Assembly: GCA_016235085.1 (NCBI GenBank)
Contig: JACRMA010000064.1
Location: forward strand, 1-43,460
Direction of reading: 5' to 3'
Length of the DNA stretch: 43,460 nucleotides
Source: Candidatus Zixiibacteriota bacterium
GTDB taxonomy: Bacteria > Zixibacteria > MSB-5A5 > WJJR01
The first letter of the stretch is position 1; the number at the start of each line of letters is the position of its first letter. Below, one piece after another: positions 8,556-16,637 of the stretch. A program made the position numbers and the translations under genes. The notes below the pieces were generated by a model. That model searched no databases, had not been told where the DNA came from, and saw only the letters and a program-made list of their open reading frames with translations.

Positions 8556-8675
8556 TCAGCTAACTCGATAATCAGTTGAGGGAGGGCGAGGCTCCTGCCG
8601 AGCCTCTTCAGCTCACGGACAAGGGGCTTTCAGCCCCTTGCGCTTTCGGCGCGAGGGTCTCCCGCAATCGCGTTC
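8556..8675. other. Hairpin-rich spacer between nuoE and nuoF
   Basis: Non-coding. It holds two clear hairpins: GAGGCT/AGCCTC at 8588-8606 and a perfect 8-bp stem AAGGGGCT/AGCCCCTT with a 3-base loop at 8621-8639. No U-run follows on either strand, so it is more likely an inserted repeat or mRNA-processing or stability element than a terminator. Confidence 0.6.
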
Positions 8676-9182
8676 CTACCGTGCCTCCTCCACAATCCGG
8701 TCAATCTTCTCGCGCGTCAAATTCCCCTCGTACCGTCCGTCAATCCGCAACGCCGGCGCGCACTCGCAATACGCCAGGCACTCAACCTCTTCCAGGCTGA
8801 ATCGCCCATCGGCGGAAACTTCGCCGGGACGAATCCCCAGCTTCGCGACCAGATGCTCCATCAACTCCGGTGCATTCGCCAGCCAGCAGGCGATGTTGCG
8901 GCAAATCTGAATGTGATGCCGTCCCAACGGTCCTTGCGGAAACATCGTGTAGAACGTCACCACCGAATGTATTTCATTTAGCGGACGCTTGAGGACTTCA
9001 CCGAGAATCACTTCCACCTGCGGCGAGATCCAGCCGAACTCCCGCACCGCCAGCCAGATAATCGGCAACGTCGCCGATTTGGTGTCCGGGTACTTCGCGA
9101 AAATCGCGTCGATCTCGCGCCGCGCCGCCTCGGACCAACTCACCGGTCCCGGATGATCGATCATGTGGCCGGAGCTGCTCAT
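8676..9182 (-). CDS. nuoE: NADH-quinone oxidoreductase subunit E (NuoE)
   Basis: A 168-residue thioredoxin-fold [2Fe-2S] subunit. Ligands fit the family pattern: Cys94, Cys99, Cys135 and Cys139, with another Cys at 141. The ATG overlaps the nuoD stop by 4 bp (ATGA), pointing to translational coupling. It joins NuoF and NuoG in the NADH-dehydrogenase module. Confidence 0.95.
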   Translation of the reverse strand: MSSSGHMIDHPGPVSWSEAARREIDAIFAKYPDTKSATLPIIWLAVREFGWISPQVEVILGEVLKRPLNEIHSVVTFYTMFPQGPLGRHHIQICRNIACWLANAPELMEHLVAKLGIRPGEVSADGRFSLEEVECLAYCECAPALRIDGRYEGNLTREKIDRIVEEAR

Positions 9183-10561
9183 CGGTCCAATTCTCCCGCG
9201 ATCATGTTGATCGTTCCGAACGTCGCGATCACATCGGCGATCATCCCGCCCACGATCATCTTGTCTAGCCCCTGCATCAGGTAGTAACAGGGGGGACGGC
9301 AGTGCACCCGGTACGCGCGTCCCGATCCATCTGAGACCATATAGAATCCGAGCTCGCCATTGGCCGCTTCATTGGCGATGTAAATCTCCCCCTGCGGCGG
9401 CTGAATCCCCTGACCTTCCATGATCAGCATGAAATGGTTCATCAGCCCTTCGATGTTTCCGTACGTGTTTTCTTTCGCCGGCAGAACCGCGCCCTTGGCG
9501 GAAGCATTCAATGACTGCGCCGCAATCTTGTCGGTCCCTTCCAGCGTGGGATCGGGCCGCACTGTCCGCAACAGCAGATCGGCGGTCATCCCCATCTTGG
9601 CTGCATCGACCATCTGGGAACCGGACAGAGGCCTGCCGCTCAGATCAACCTGAACAGGCCCGGCGGGAATCTGCTTGATCGCCTGACGGATGATGCGCGC
9701 CGATTGCCGCATCTCTTCCATCCGCACCAGATACCGGTCGTAGTTGTCGCCCGCCGTTCCCACTGGCACATCGAAATCAAACCGGTCGTAGACCAGATAC
9801 GGTTCGTCCTTGCGCAAATCGCGCGGCATCCCGGTCGAACGCAACACCGGACCGGTGAACCCCAGCGCCCACGCTTCGGCTGGCGAGATGCAACCGACGT
9901 CTTTAATGCGGTCGATGAAAATCCGATTGCGCGTCAAAAGCCGGTCAACCTCGTCGACCTCCTTTTGACACTTATCGAGAGCCTGCTCGACGCGCTCCAG
10001 CCAACCGTCGGGGAGATCGCCCTTCACGCCGCCCACGCGCACGTACGAAACCGTCAGGCGCGCTCCGGTCAATTCCTCGACCAGTCCGTACAGGTACTCA
10101 CGCGCCTTCATCAGATAGATGAACGGCGTCATCGCACCCATCTCCATCGCACACGCTGCAATGCAGGTCTGATGATCGGTAATGCGGGAGATTTCGGAGA
10201 TGATCACGCGGATATAATCGCAACGTTCCGTCGGGTGGATGTCGAGCAGTTTCTCCACTCCCATCGCGTACGCAACGTTATTGATCAGCGGTGAAACGTA
10301 GTTGAGACGGTCGGTATAAGGGAACGCCTGCCCCCACCCCACGACCTCACATTCCTTCTCAAACGCGCGATGCAGATACCCGATCTCCACATTCGCGCTC
10401 ACCACCTTTTCGCCATCCAGCTCCGTGATGATCCGGATCACGCCGTGCATCGCCGGATGCGACGGCCCCATGTTGATCATCATCGACCGGCTGGTCAGAC
10501 CCGGCCGTGATGGCGGTGCATCCGATGGGGTCAGCGGCGTTGTGATGATGGCTTCGGTCAC
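9179..10561 (-). CDS. nuoD: NADH-quinone oxidoreductase subunit D, first copy (NuoD1)
   Basis: A 460-residue 49-kDa subunit, longer than NuoD2 because of an N-terminal extension and an extra C-terminal region. The signatures MGPSHPAMHG, IGYLHRAFEK and the C-terminal SDGSGRAYRVHCRPPCY and GTINMIAGELDR are present. It is part of nuoA-I. It overlaps nuoE and follows nuoC after 26 bp. No hydrogenase-type CxxC pairs are seen. Confidence 0.95.
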   Translation of the reverse strand: MTEAIITTPLTPSDAPPSRPGLTSRSMMINMGPSHPAMHGVIRIITELDGEKVVSANVEIGYLHRAFEKECEVVGWGQAFPYTDRLNYVSPLINNVAYAMGVEKLLDIHPTERCDYIRVIISEISRITDHQTCIAACAMEMGAMTPFIYLMKAREYLYGLVEELTGARLTVSYVRVGGVKGDLPDGWLERVEQALDKCQKEVDEVDRLLTRNRIFIDRIKDVGCISPAEAWALGFTGPVLRSTGMPRDLRKDEPYLVYDRFDFDVPVGTAGDNYDRYLVRMEEMRQSARIIRQAIKQIPAGPVQVDLSGRPLSGSQMVDAAKMGMTADLLLRTVRPDPTLEGTDKIAAQSLNASAKGAVLPAKENTYGNIEGLMNHFMLIMEGQGIQPPQGEIYIANEAANGELGFYMVSDGSGRAYRVHCRPPCYYLMQGLDKMIVGGMIADVIATFGTINMIAGELDR

Positions 10562-10587
10562 TGGGTGTCTTTCAATTCTGGATTGCT

Positions 10588-11124
10588 TTAGAACGTCATC
10601 CCCAGCCGGTCGTCGGGAATCGGACGCTCCTCGATCAATGGCTGCCGCTTGTTCACCGGGTAATCTTTGCGCAACGGGTGGCCGGAGAATTCCTCGTACA
10701 TGAGAAGGCGCTTGAGATTCGGGTGGCCCGCAAAGCGAATCCCGAACATGTCGAACACTTCACGCTCCGGCCAGCTGGCCGCCGGATACAGGTCAGTGAG
10801 CGATTGTACCGAGGGCTCGCCATCCGAATTGGGACGCGTCTTCAGCCGAATGCGCGAATTCTTTTCTCGTGAATAGAAGTGCACGACCACTTCGAACCGC
10901 GGCTTTTGCTTCAGCTTCAACCGGTCCACGGCGGTCAGATCCGCGAGAAAATCGAAACTGCACTCCGGATCATCACGCAGGAATCGCGCCGCATCATGGT
11001 ACCGCTCCGGCGTAACTACCACGGTCAGGTCGCCGCGAAACGCGTGCGTTTCGACAATCGCGTCCCCAAACTGCTCCCGAAGACGTCCGATGAGGGGATG
11101 TTCGCCGGTTGCGTCCGTCATGGA
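10588..11124 (-). CDS. nuoC: NADH-quinone oxidoreductase subunit C, first copy (NuoC1)
   Basis: A 178-residue 30-kDa subunit. It shows WPEREVFDMFGI followed by HPNLKRLLMYEEFSGHPLRKDYP, the core family motif, in the C-terminal half. ATG at 11124 lies 5 bp after nuoB, and longer versions would read back into nuoB in another frame. Confidence 0.94.
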   Translation of the reverse strand, partial: SMTDATGEHPLIGRLREQFGDAIVETHAFRGDLTVVVTPERYHDAARFLRDDPECSFDFLADLTAVDRLKLKQKPRFEVVVHFYSREKNSRIRLKTRPNSDGEPSVQSLTDLYPAASWPEREVFDMFGIRFAGHPNLKRLLMYEEFSGHPLRKDYPVNKRQPLIEERPIPDDRLGMTF

Positions 11125-11129
11125 ATCAC

Positions 11130-11636
11130 TCAACTGGCTGAAGCACCGGCATTGCGAACCGGGCCAATTAACGGATGCCGCTGCTTCTGGATCTTCGCCT
11201 GCAATTTCATCAGGGCATCCAGAACCGTCTCCGGACGCGGCGGACAACCAGGTATATACAGATCCACTGGAATTATGCGGTCAATCCCCTGCACCGTGGC
11301 GTAGTTGTCGTAGAAGCCACCAGTGCAGGTGCACACGCCAAATGCCACCACCCACTTGGGCTCGCACATCTGATCGTAAACGCGCCGAAGCACCGGCGCC
11401 ATCTTTTGAGAAATCGTCCCCACGACCAGAAGCATATCGGCCTGCCGGGGCGAAAATCGCGGCCAGGCCGCGCCGAAACGGTCGAGATCATAGTGCGCCG
11501 CCGATACCGACATGTATTCCATGCCGCAACAGGCAGTCACAAACGGATACGGAAACAAGGACCACTTCCGCGCCCAGGCAATACCGTCGGACAACCGCGA
11601 CGTGAAAAATCCTGGAGCGTCGCCGCCTACTCCCAT
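11130..11636 (-). CDS. nuoB: NADH-quinone oxidoreductase subunit B, first copy (NuoB1)
   Basis: A 168-residue N2-cluster subunit. Ligands are Cys36-Cys37 (TACCGMEY), Cys102 in GVCTCTGG and Cys131 in [11 protein letters not shown] at 11636 overlaps the nuoA end by 10 bp and has an AAAGGGG run upstream. It is clearly distinct from NuoB2. Confidence 0.95.
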   Translation of the reverse strand: MGVGGDAPGFFTSRLSDGIAWARKWSLFPYPFVTACCGMEYMSVSAAHYDLDRFGAAWPRFSPRQADMLLVVGTISQKMAPVLRRVYDQMCEPKWVVAFGVCTCTGGFYDNYATVQGIDRIIPVDLYIPGCPPRPETVLDALMKLQAKIQKQRHPLIGPVRNAGASAS

Positions 11637-11980
11637 CGGAGCGCCCCTTTCTTCCACACATACCACAAGGCCACAGCGAGCAGCCCGACAAATACTATCA
11701 TCGAATACAAGGCCGTCGCCCCTATTTCCCGGAACACGACCGCCCACGGGAAAAAGAAGGCCAGATCGATGTCGAAAACGACGAACAGAATCGCGATGAG
11801 GTAGAATTTGACCCCGAAGCGGTCCCCGGGAGTGGCGAATGGCTCAAGCCCGCACTCGAACGGTGCCTGCTTAATGGCGCTGCGGTTCTTGGGCCCCAGA
11901 ATGGCGCCCAGAATCCACATCACGCCAACAATGACGCCGACAAACGCGGCGACGACCAACAGAGGCCAATAGTGATAAAT
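11627..11980 (-). CDS. nuoA: NADH-quinone oxidoreductase subunit A (NuoA), unusual start
   Basis: A small membrane subunit with three hydrophobic segments and the conserved FECGLEP and FDIDLAFFFPWA motifs. There is no ATG or GTG at the expected place. In frame, upstream of a possible TTG at 11959, the reading frame continues as YHYWPLLVV back to an ATT codon at 11980, preceded by a stop 3 bp further up. Homology-like N-terminal sequence (YWPLLVV starts the first helix) and a GAGG about 8-9 bases before the ATT favour ATT as start, giving 117 residues. TTG at 11959 is the alternative. The intrinsic terminator at 11996-12024 lies immediately upstream. Confidence 0.85.
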   Translation of the reverse strand: MYHYWPLLVVAAFVGVIVGVMWILGAILGPKNRSAIKQAPFECGLEPFATPGDRFGVKFYLIAILFVVFDIDLAFFFPWAVVFREIGATALYSMIVFVGLLAVALWYVWKKGALRWE

Positions 11981-11995
11981 TTCTCAAACCTCGCG

Positions 11996-12024
11996 AAAAA
12001 ACAAGAACGACCGCAGCCGTTCTT
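11996..12024 (-). terminator. Intrinsic terminator or attenuator between ferredoxin and nuoA
   Basis: Read on the minus strand: stem AAGAACGGC, tetraloop TGCG, GTCGTTCTT (one G-U pair), then G and six T. It lies about 45 bp after the ferredoxin stop and ends about 15 bp before the nuoA start, leaving no room for a promoter downstream of it. Transcripts for nuoA must therefore pass through it, which suggests partial termination. Confidence 0.75.
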
Positions 12025-12069
12025 CGTTAAGCGCGTCCCACCGTCCCGCGGACGGCGGGTCCGTGCCGT

Positions 12070-12330
12070 CTACTTCAGGAAATGCTCGGCGTTCTTCGCC
12101 GTGAAGTCGGTCCATTTCTCGGGGACTTCGCTCTCCTCGAAAATAGCCTCGACCGGACAGGCCGGAACACAGGCGCCGCAATCGATGCACTCTGCCGGAT
12201 CGATATACAGCATCTCGGCCGCCTCGAATTCGGCCTCTTCCTTCGTCGGATGGATGCAATCGACCGGGCAGGCGTCAACGCACGCGGTGTCCTTGGTTCC
12301 GATGCAGGGTTCACAGACGACGTAAGTCAT
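12070..12330 (-). CDS. fdxA: 7Fe-type ferredoxin
   Basis: An 86-residue soluble electron carrier. The first motif is Cys9-x7-Cys17-x3-Cys21-Pro (with Cys25), as in Azotobacter/Thermus-type [3Fe-4S][4Fe-4S] ferredoxins, and the second is Cys49, 52, 55, 59. The C-terminal EVPEKWTDF segment is also typical. ATG at 12330 has GGGAGG 10 bases upstream. Its position just ahead of nuoA suggests electron exchange with the respiratory chain, but the terminator between them means the two are expressed at different levels. Confidence 0.92.
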   Translation of the reverse strand: MTYVVCEPCIGTKDTACVDACPVDCIHPTKEEAEFEAAEMLYIDPAECIDCGACVPACPVEAIFEESEVPEKWTDFTAKNAEHFLK

Positions 12331-13107
12331 GGATTGATTCCTCCCTTGGATTTCGTTCAACGTCCAGCCAACAGGCGGCCAGTCTAACCTTTGACCCCAC
12401 TCGTTGCAAGTAAAACCTCATGCCAACTGTCGTAACTCAACACCCATGAAGGAACCTGTGACAGCCGTGTCAAATTCCCCCGGTGTTCGTGCACGGAAAC
12501 AGCGCGATCTGGCGTTCTGGAACCGCTCGTTTCCATCGGTGATCGGGCGACTTCGTTGTTCTGCACGCTCAAGATCCGGCGCTGTGGCGAATCGATTTCT
12601 CCCCTGACAGCAGTCTGCCATTGACTTGATACTCCTGCGGAATCGTCCATCTCTCCCGGCCCTCCGCGGTTCTCCATGCCGGACAATAAGTTGTCCCCGG
12701 CTGGCGGTGTGGCTTCAGAGGTGTTCATCCAAAATTCTCGTCACTATTCGGACTAATTCAGTCCGAATCCCAATCAGGCTACGCGGCCATTACGGGACCA
12801 TTTGACCCACAACAGCTTATTGCGTCAGTTCTCACCCCATAATGAGTCAAGAGACTGGCACTCTTGACATTTACAGCCTGCCCGAACCACGCGAATACGC
12901 GACCAGACAGGGTTGACAGATTTGAAAAACCCTATTAATTGACATTCTGAGATGGCTTGACGCTCTGAAACGGTCGGGCCGGGGCTCTTGACCCAATTGA
13001 GGCATTGCCGATCCTTGTGATACCTGCCGCGAATCTGTCCTGATCACGATTCGCTCCGTTTTACCAAACCCAAGAGTCTATTCCTCACCCCTTGTGGAGG
13101 TGTGCTC
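12331..13107. other. Long divergent intergenic region
   Basis: No convincing gene. The 114-codon minus-strand frame at 12384-12728 has no recognisable protein character. Several TTGAC(A/C) hexamers occur at roughly 12864, 12913, 12939, 12957 and 12988, but none has a good -10 box at 16-18 bp. Promoters for the ferredoxin and for the gene at 13108 must lie here. Confidence 0.5.
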
Positions 13108-13962
13108 ATGTCGACTGCTCTTCATACTGCTAAACTCTCCGTGCTCATAACGGTCCTGCTGCTCATCGCGTCCGCCGTCGTGGCGACACCGTCGGTTGCC
13201 CAGACGCCGGATACGGCGCTCTATGTCTGGATCCGGGACACGTTTGCTTTTGCCGGCCAGGAAATCCATCTCCCGGTCATGATCTCCAATCTCCGCGACA
13301 CGATCGCGGCCTACCAGATTCAATACACAGTGGATCGCCCCAACATGATGTTCTTCACCGACTCGCTGATGCCCGACACAATCATCGCCTGCGCCAATCC
13401 GCCCTCCTGCACCGTCCTCGACACCGTCGTCGATACCGTCCTGAAGACAATGGTCGATACCCAGACGACGCAGACCGCCCCGTGGGAGTACGTCGCGGGC
13501 AGGAACCTGGGCGATCCCGGCCTGATCCGGGTTACCGCCATCGCGGATTTGACAGGGGATCATAAGCCGGCCGGTATCCCTCCCGGAACAACCGATGCGG
13601 TCCTGATCAAGATGATTGCCTTCGTCTTTTGCCCGCCCGACCCATTCGGCGGAGGCCAGGTGCAACTTCTTCCGACGACATTGAACAACGATTTCTCCGA
13701 TCTCCACGGGAATTTGATCGTGCCCCTCTCCACCCGCAGGGCGACGATCACAATCCTCGATCCGGTGCCCGGCGATCTTGATTATTCAGGGACCAGCGAC
13801 GTTATGGATGTCGTCACGATGTGCGGGTGCGCCTTCGAGAACCAGTGCCCCACCTGCGGGGCCGTCAGCGCCGATTTCAATTGCGATCACGTGACCGACG
13901 TCTTCGACGTGATCTTCCTGATCGAATATGTTTTCGCTGGTGGTCCGCCACCCGGCTGCTGA
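13108..13962 (+). CDS. Secreted protein with C-terminal dockerin-like module
   Basis: 284 residues. Signal peptide at residues 1-30 (hydrophobic core LSVLITVLLLIASAVVA, cleavage near SVAQ). The middle (to about residue 215) is beta-rich and resembles cohesin-like or surface-layer domains. The C-terminal ~65 residues carry two Ca-binding-type repeats, GDLDYSGTSDVMDVV and ADFNCDHVTDVFDVI, as in type I dockerins. ATG at 13108 has GGAGG 7 bases upstream, better than the in-frame GTG at 13102. Function unknown; the shared module links it with three other genes in this window. Confidence 0.85.
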   Translation: MSTALHTAKLSVLITVLLLIASAVVATPSVAQTPDTALYVWIRDTFAFAGQEIHLPVMISNLRDTIAAYQIQYTVDRPNMMFFTDSLMPDTIIACANPPSCTVLDTVVDTVLKTMVDTQTTQTAPWEYVAGRNLGDPGLIRVTAIADLTGDHKPAGIPPGTTDAVLIKMIAFVFCPPDPFGGGQVQLLPTTLNNDFSDLHGNLIVPLSTRRATITILDPVPGDLDYSGTSDVMDVVTMCGCAFENQCPTCGAVSADFNCDHVTDVFDVIFLIEYVFAGGPPPGC

Positions 13963-13987
13963 AACGCGGTCGTTCCACTCAATGGCA

Positions 13988-14113
13988 ACTGTGCTTTTGC
14001 GTTGCTAACGACAATTGTATTGTGATGTCGTTGCGAGGCGCGGCTCTTTGCGCCGAAGCAATCTCGCCCTTGCACAACTGCCACCGCCTTTCGGGGGACT
14101 TCTTCAAGACGCC
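13988..14113 (+). repeat. Family C element, right half
   Basis: About 125 bp closely related to 17045-17160: TGTCGTTGCGAGGCGC, then GCGCCGAAGCAATCTC, and a right end CTTCTTCAAGACGCC. The inverted left half seen at 16927-17040 is missing, so this is a half copy. It lies between the dockerin gene and signal peptidase. Confidence 0.65.
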
Positions 14114-14134
14114 TGAAAGCGGCGGGTTTGTCCG

Positions 14135-14788
14135 CTACAAGGTCGTGCCGATCCGGTCGAACCGGACCCGGCTCGGGAAGTGGGCGAGATTGTAGAACGG
14201 AATCGCCAGGAGGGGCCAGAGATATGGACTCTCCCAGCGCGGGGCGTTCGGATCGGGAGCCCATGACCAGTAGATGCACACGGCGTTCCCGCGAATCATC
14301 GACTTATCCAGAAATCCCCAGGTGCGCGAGTCTTTCGAGTCGTCACGATTGTCCCCGAGCACAAACACGCACCCCGGCGGGACAGTCATTGGTCCGAAGT
14401 TATCCCGGTTCGACAGATCGCCCGAGATGACATGTGTGTCGGTATATCGCACGCCGGTCGCGTTCGGCTGCGGCTTGTTGTCGACATAGACAGTCTTGTC
14501 ACGGATCTCCACTACCTGCCCCTCGACCGCGATGCAACGCTTCACGAAATCCTTCGAGGGATTCAGCGGATACTTGAAGACGACCACGTCGTTCGGCCTC
14601 GGGTCACGGAAATGATAGGCAAACTTGTTGACCAGGATGAAATCGCCCACCTGCAAGGTGTCCATCATCGAATCCGAGGGAATCCGATACGCCTGGACCA
14701 CAAACGCCCGCAGCACCACGGCGATCACCGCCGCCACCAGAATCGCTTCCAAATACTCGCGCGATGTGCCCCGAATCCTTCTTCTCAC
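14135..14788 (-). CDS. lepB: Signal peptidase I
   Basis: A 217-residue membrane-bound serine protease that removes Sec signal peptides. One N-terminal membrane helix (residues 15-33) is followed by the catalytic Ser40 in RIPSDSM, the catalytic Lys83 in VKRCIAVEG, and box E GDNRDDSKDSRTWGF (residues 145-159). The start is GTG at 14788 with GGGGAG 7 bases upstream. It is a single gene facing away from its neighbours. It would process the many secreted proteins in this window. Confidence 0.95.
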   Translation of the reverse strand: MRRRIRGTSREYLEAILVAAVIAVVLRAFVVQAYRIPSDSMMDTLQVGDFILVNKFAYHFRDPRPNDVVVFKYPLNPSKDFVKRCIAVEGQVVEIRDKTVYVDNKPQPNATGVRYTDTHVISGDLSNRDNFGPMTVPPGCVFVLGDNRDDSKDSRTWGFLDKSMIRGNAVCIYWSWAPDPNAPRWESPYLWPLLAIPFYNLAHFPSRVRFDRIGTTL

Positions 14789-14989
14789 GGCATCTCCCCT
14801 ACAGCTACGAACCCGACGTCTTCGAGCCCTCTATAGAGTACTAGTCGGCTGTTCATCGGCCGGGATTGAGCCCCTCGCACCACCCGCCGGCAACGCCATG
14901 CCTCCCCCCACCGCGAACCGGGCGAAAGCGACCGATGTTCAAACCGTCACGTCGACGCTTTGGCAGGACAACACCTTGCGACGCCGCCG

Positions 14990-15290
14990 CCCCGGCACAT
15001 CGGTAGGCCGGACTCTCTAGTCCGGCCTCTTTGCCGTGCGGGTGCAAAAAGGTGGGCAAAGCCAACAATACCTTATTGTCTCACAACAACTAACCGCATG
15101 TCTGCGCGGGACGCAAAACAACAGCGATCGCATCTCCCTGAAGTGATGGGGCGGACACCCATTGTCGACGCCGCCATCCCGGCACATCGGTAGGCCGGGC
15201 ACTCTTGCCCGGCCTCCGCATCCGCGCGCGGGAGCAAAAATGTGGGCAAAGCCCACCCTACTCGTTGTGAGACAATGAGGTATGGTGGGC
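14990..15290. repeat. Inverted and direct repeat cluster (family B cores)
   Basis: In the gene-free stretch 14789-15460 there are two copies of a CATCGGTAGGCCGG hairpin core (near 14998 and 15187), each followed by a run ending in GTGGGCAAAGCC. A ~20-bp inverted pair (ATACCTTATTGTCTCACAAC near 15068, and its complement with one mismatch near 15264) encloses the segment. The cores match those at 21809-21929 and 32034-32152. No coding potential is seen. Confidence 0.55.
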
Positions 15291-15393
15291 TCCGTCCACC
15301 CACTCGCGCGGGAGGACCGCCGCCGCGCATCTGTCCCCAAGCCCGCCGCTGTCACTTCATCCCACTCTCAAAGAAACATTGCAACCAACTGGC

Positions 15394-15440
15394 CTGATAT
15401 TGCGTATTAATCAGTGGAATCAGAAATATCAGACGATTCC
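15394..15440 (+). promoter_or_regulatory. Candidate operator upstream of the AbrB-arsM pair
   Basis: Two short inverted repeats: CTGAT/ATCAG (15394-15414, 11-base gap) and GGAATC/GATTCC (15416-15440, 13-base gap), 20-65 bp before the AbrB-like start. They are AT-rich relative to the surroundings, as expected for AbrB-fold operators. No strong -35/-10 pair could be fixed. Confidence 0.35.
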
Positions 15441-15460
15441 GAAACTGGGAGATAACAGCG

Positions 15461-15736
15461 ATGACCAAATTGAAAACCGACTGCACCACGCCCGACGCCA
15501 CCAACCCCTGCTGCTGCCGGGTGGAGGCCGTGACCACAGTCGATGCCCGCGGCCAGATGGTGATTCCCAAGGAAATCCGGGAGCGCGCTCAGATCAAACC
15601 CGGCGACCGGCTCGCCATCGTCAGTTTCGAGCAGGAGGGGAAATCCTGCTGCATCTGCCTGGTGAAGGCAGACGAATTCGCCGGGACCGTTCGCGATTTA
15701 CTCGGTCCCATGGTCAACGAAATCAACAAGAGTTGA
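15461..15736 (+). CDS. Cys-rich AbrB/MazE-type transcription regulator
   Basis: 91 residues. Residues 21-55 match the AbrB/SpoVT swapped-hairpin DNA-binding domain (TTVDARGQMVIPKEIRERAQIKPGDRLAIV). It carries seven cysteines: Cys8, a triple Cys17-18-19 just before the domain, and Cys63, 64 and 66. These could bind arsenite or another thiophilic metal, making it a metalloid sensor. It lies 25 bp before arsM, so self-regulation of the pair is likely (inference). GGGAG precedes the ATG. Confidence 0.85.
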   Translation: MTKLKTDCTTPDATNPCCCRVEAVTTVDARGQMVIPKEIRERAQIKPGDRLAIVSFEQEGKSCCICLVKADEFAGTVRDLLGPMVNEINKS

Positions 15737-15761
15737 TATAAGTAGAGAGGAGGAACAAGTC

Positions 15762-16529
15762 ATGACCGATCGCCAGACCATCATCGACAATGTGAAGTCC
15801 CGTTACGGGCAAATCGCAAGGGCCAGCACCCCGTCGTGCTGCGGGGGCGGCGGATGCGCCACCGAAGCCAGCGACATCAGTCTTGGCTACAAGCCCGAGG
15901 AACTTGGCGCCATCCCCAAAGGCGCTTCCATGAGTCTCGGCTGCGGGAATCCGACCTCAGTGGCCGATCTCAAACCCGGCGAGGTGGTACTCGACCTTGG
16001 CTCCGGCGGCGGTGTCGATTGTTTTCTCGCCGCCAAGAAGGTCGGCGACCGCGGCTTTGTCATCGGCGTCGACATGACCGAGGAGATGATCGATCTTGCC
16101 CGGCACAACGCCAAGACCGGGGGCTATTCCAATGTCAGCTTCCGTCTCGGCGAAATCGAAGAACTGCCGGTCGACACTGGCACGATTGATGCCATCATCT
16201 CCAACTGCGTCATCAATCTGGCGCCGGACAAGACCCGGGTGTTCAAGGAGATGTTCCGCGTCCTGCGCCCCGGCGGCCGCTTCAGTGTCTCCGATGTCGT
16301 CGCCAAAGGCGCGATTCCGCTGAACGTCCGCAAAAACATGGAACAATGGGCCGGTTGCATCTCCGGCGCGCTCGACAAGAATGACTATCTCCAGAAAGTT
16401 GCCGACGCAGGATTCGAGCGCATCGAAATCCGCTCCGAGGTCGACTACGACTTCCAGCGCACCGACGATTTCTCCCTCGCATCCGTCACGGTCGTCGGCT
16501 ACAAGCCGCTAAATCATCATCCGCGCTGA
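15762..16529 (+). CDS. arsM: Arsenite methyltransferase ArsM
   Basis: 255 residues. The enzyme transfers methyl groups from S-adenosylmethionine to As(III). SAM motif I is VLDLGSGGGVDCF (residues 76-88). The three cysteines known to bind arsenic in this family are matched by Cys61 (LGCGNPT), Cys149 (SNCVINL) and Cys199 (WAGCISG), and the 50-residue spacing of the last two is as in the algal enzyme. An extra CCGGGGC motif at residues 26-32 is common in bacterial members. A strong GAGAGGAGG precedes the ATG. It probably forms an operon with the Cys-rich regulator; a terminator follows. Confidence 0.95.
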   Translation: MTDRQTIIDNVKSRYGQIARASTPSCCGGGGCATEASDISLGYKPEELGAIPKGASMSLGCGNPTSVADLKPGEVVLDLGSGGGVDCFLAAKKVGDRGFVIGVDMTEEMIDLARHNAKTGGYSNVSFRLGEIEELPVDTGTIDAIISNCVINLAPDKTRVFKEMFRVLRPGGRFSVSDVVAKGAIPLNVRKNMEQWAGCISGALDKNDYLQKVADAGFERIEIRSEVDYDFQRTDDFSLASVTVVGYKPLNHHPR

Positions 16530-16559
16530 CCCCCCTCGCGCGGAATTTCACGCTCCACC

Positions 16560-16585
16560 AACGGCCCCGCCCCAACGGGGCCGTT
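16560..16585 (+). terminator. Intrinsic terminator after arsM
   Basis: Stem AACGGCCCCG / CGGGGCCGTT (10 bp, 6-base loop) followed by CCCCTTTCT, 31 bp after the arsM stop. The U-tract is weak but the stem is strong. Confidence 0.6.
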
Positions 16586-16637
16586 CCCCTTTCTGGCCGC
16601 ACTTCATTGGTAAGGGAGTTTATACTGAAGTTGGTAA

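Noticed and set aside
12384-12728. 114-codon minus-strand frame in the intergenic region
   Set aside because: No family, signal or ribosome site; composition looks random.
12864-12993. Several TTGACA-like boxes as multiple promoters
   Set aside because: None has an acceptable -10 hexamer at 16-18 bp, so no single promoter could be supported.
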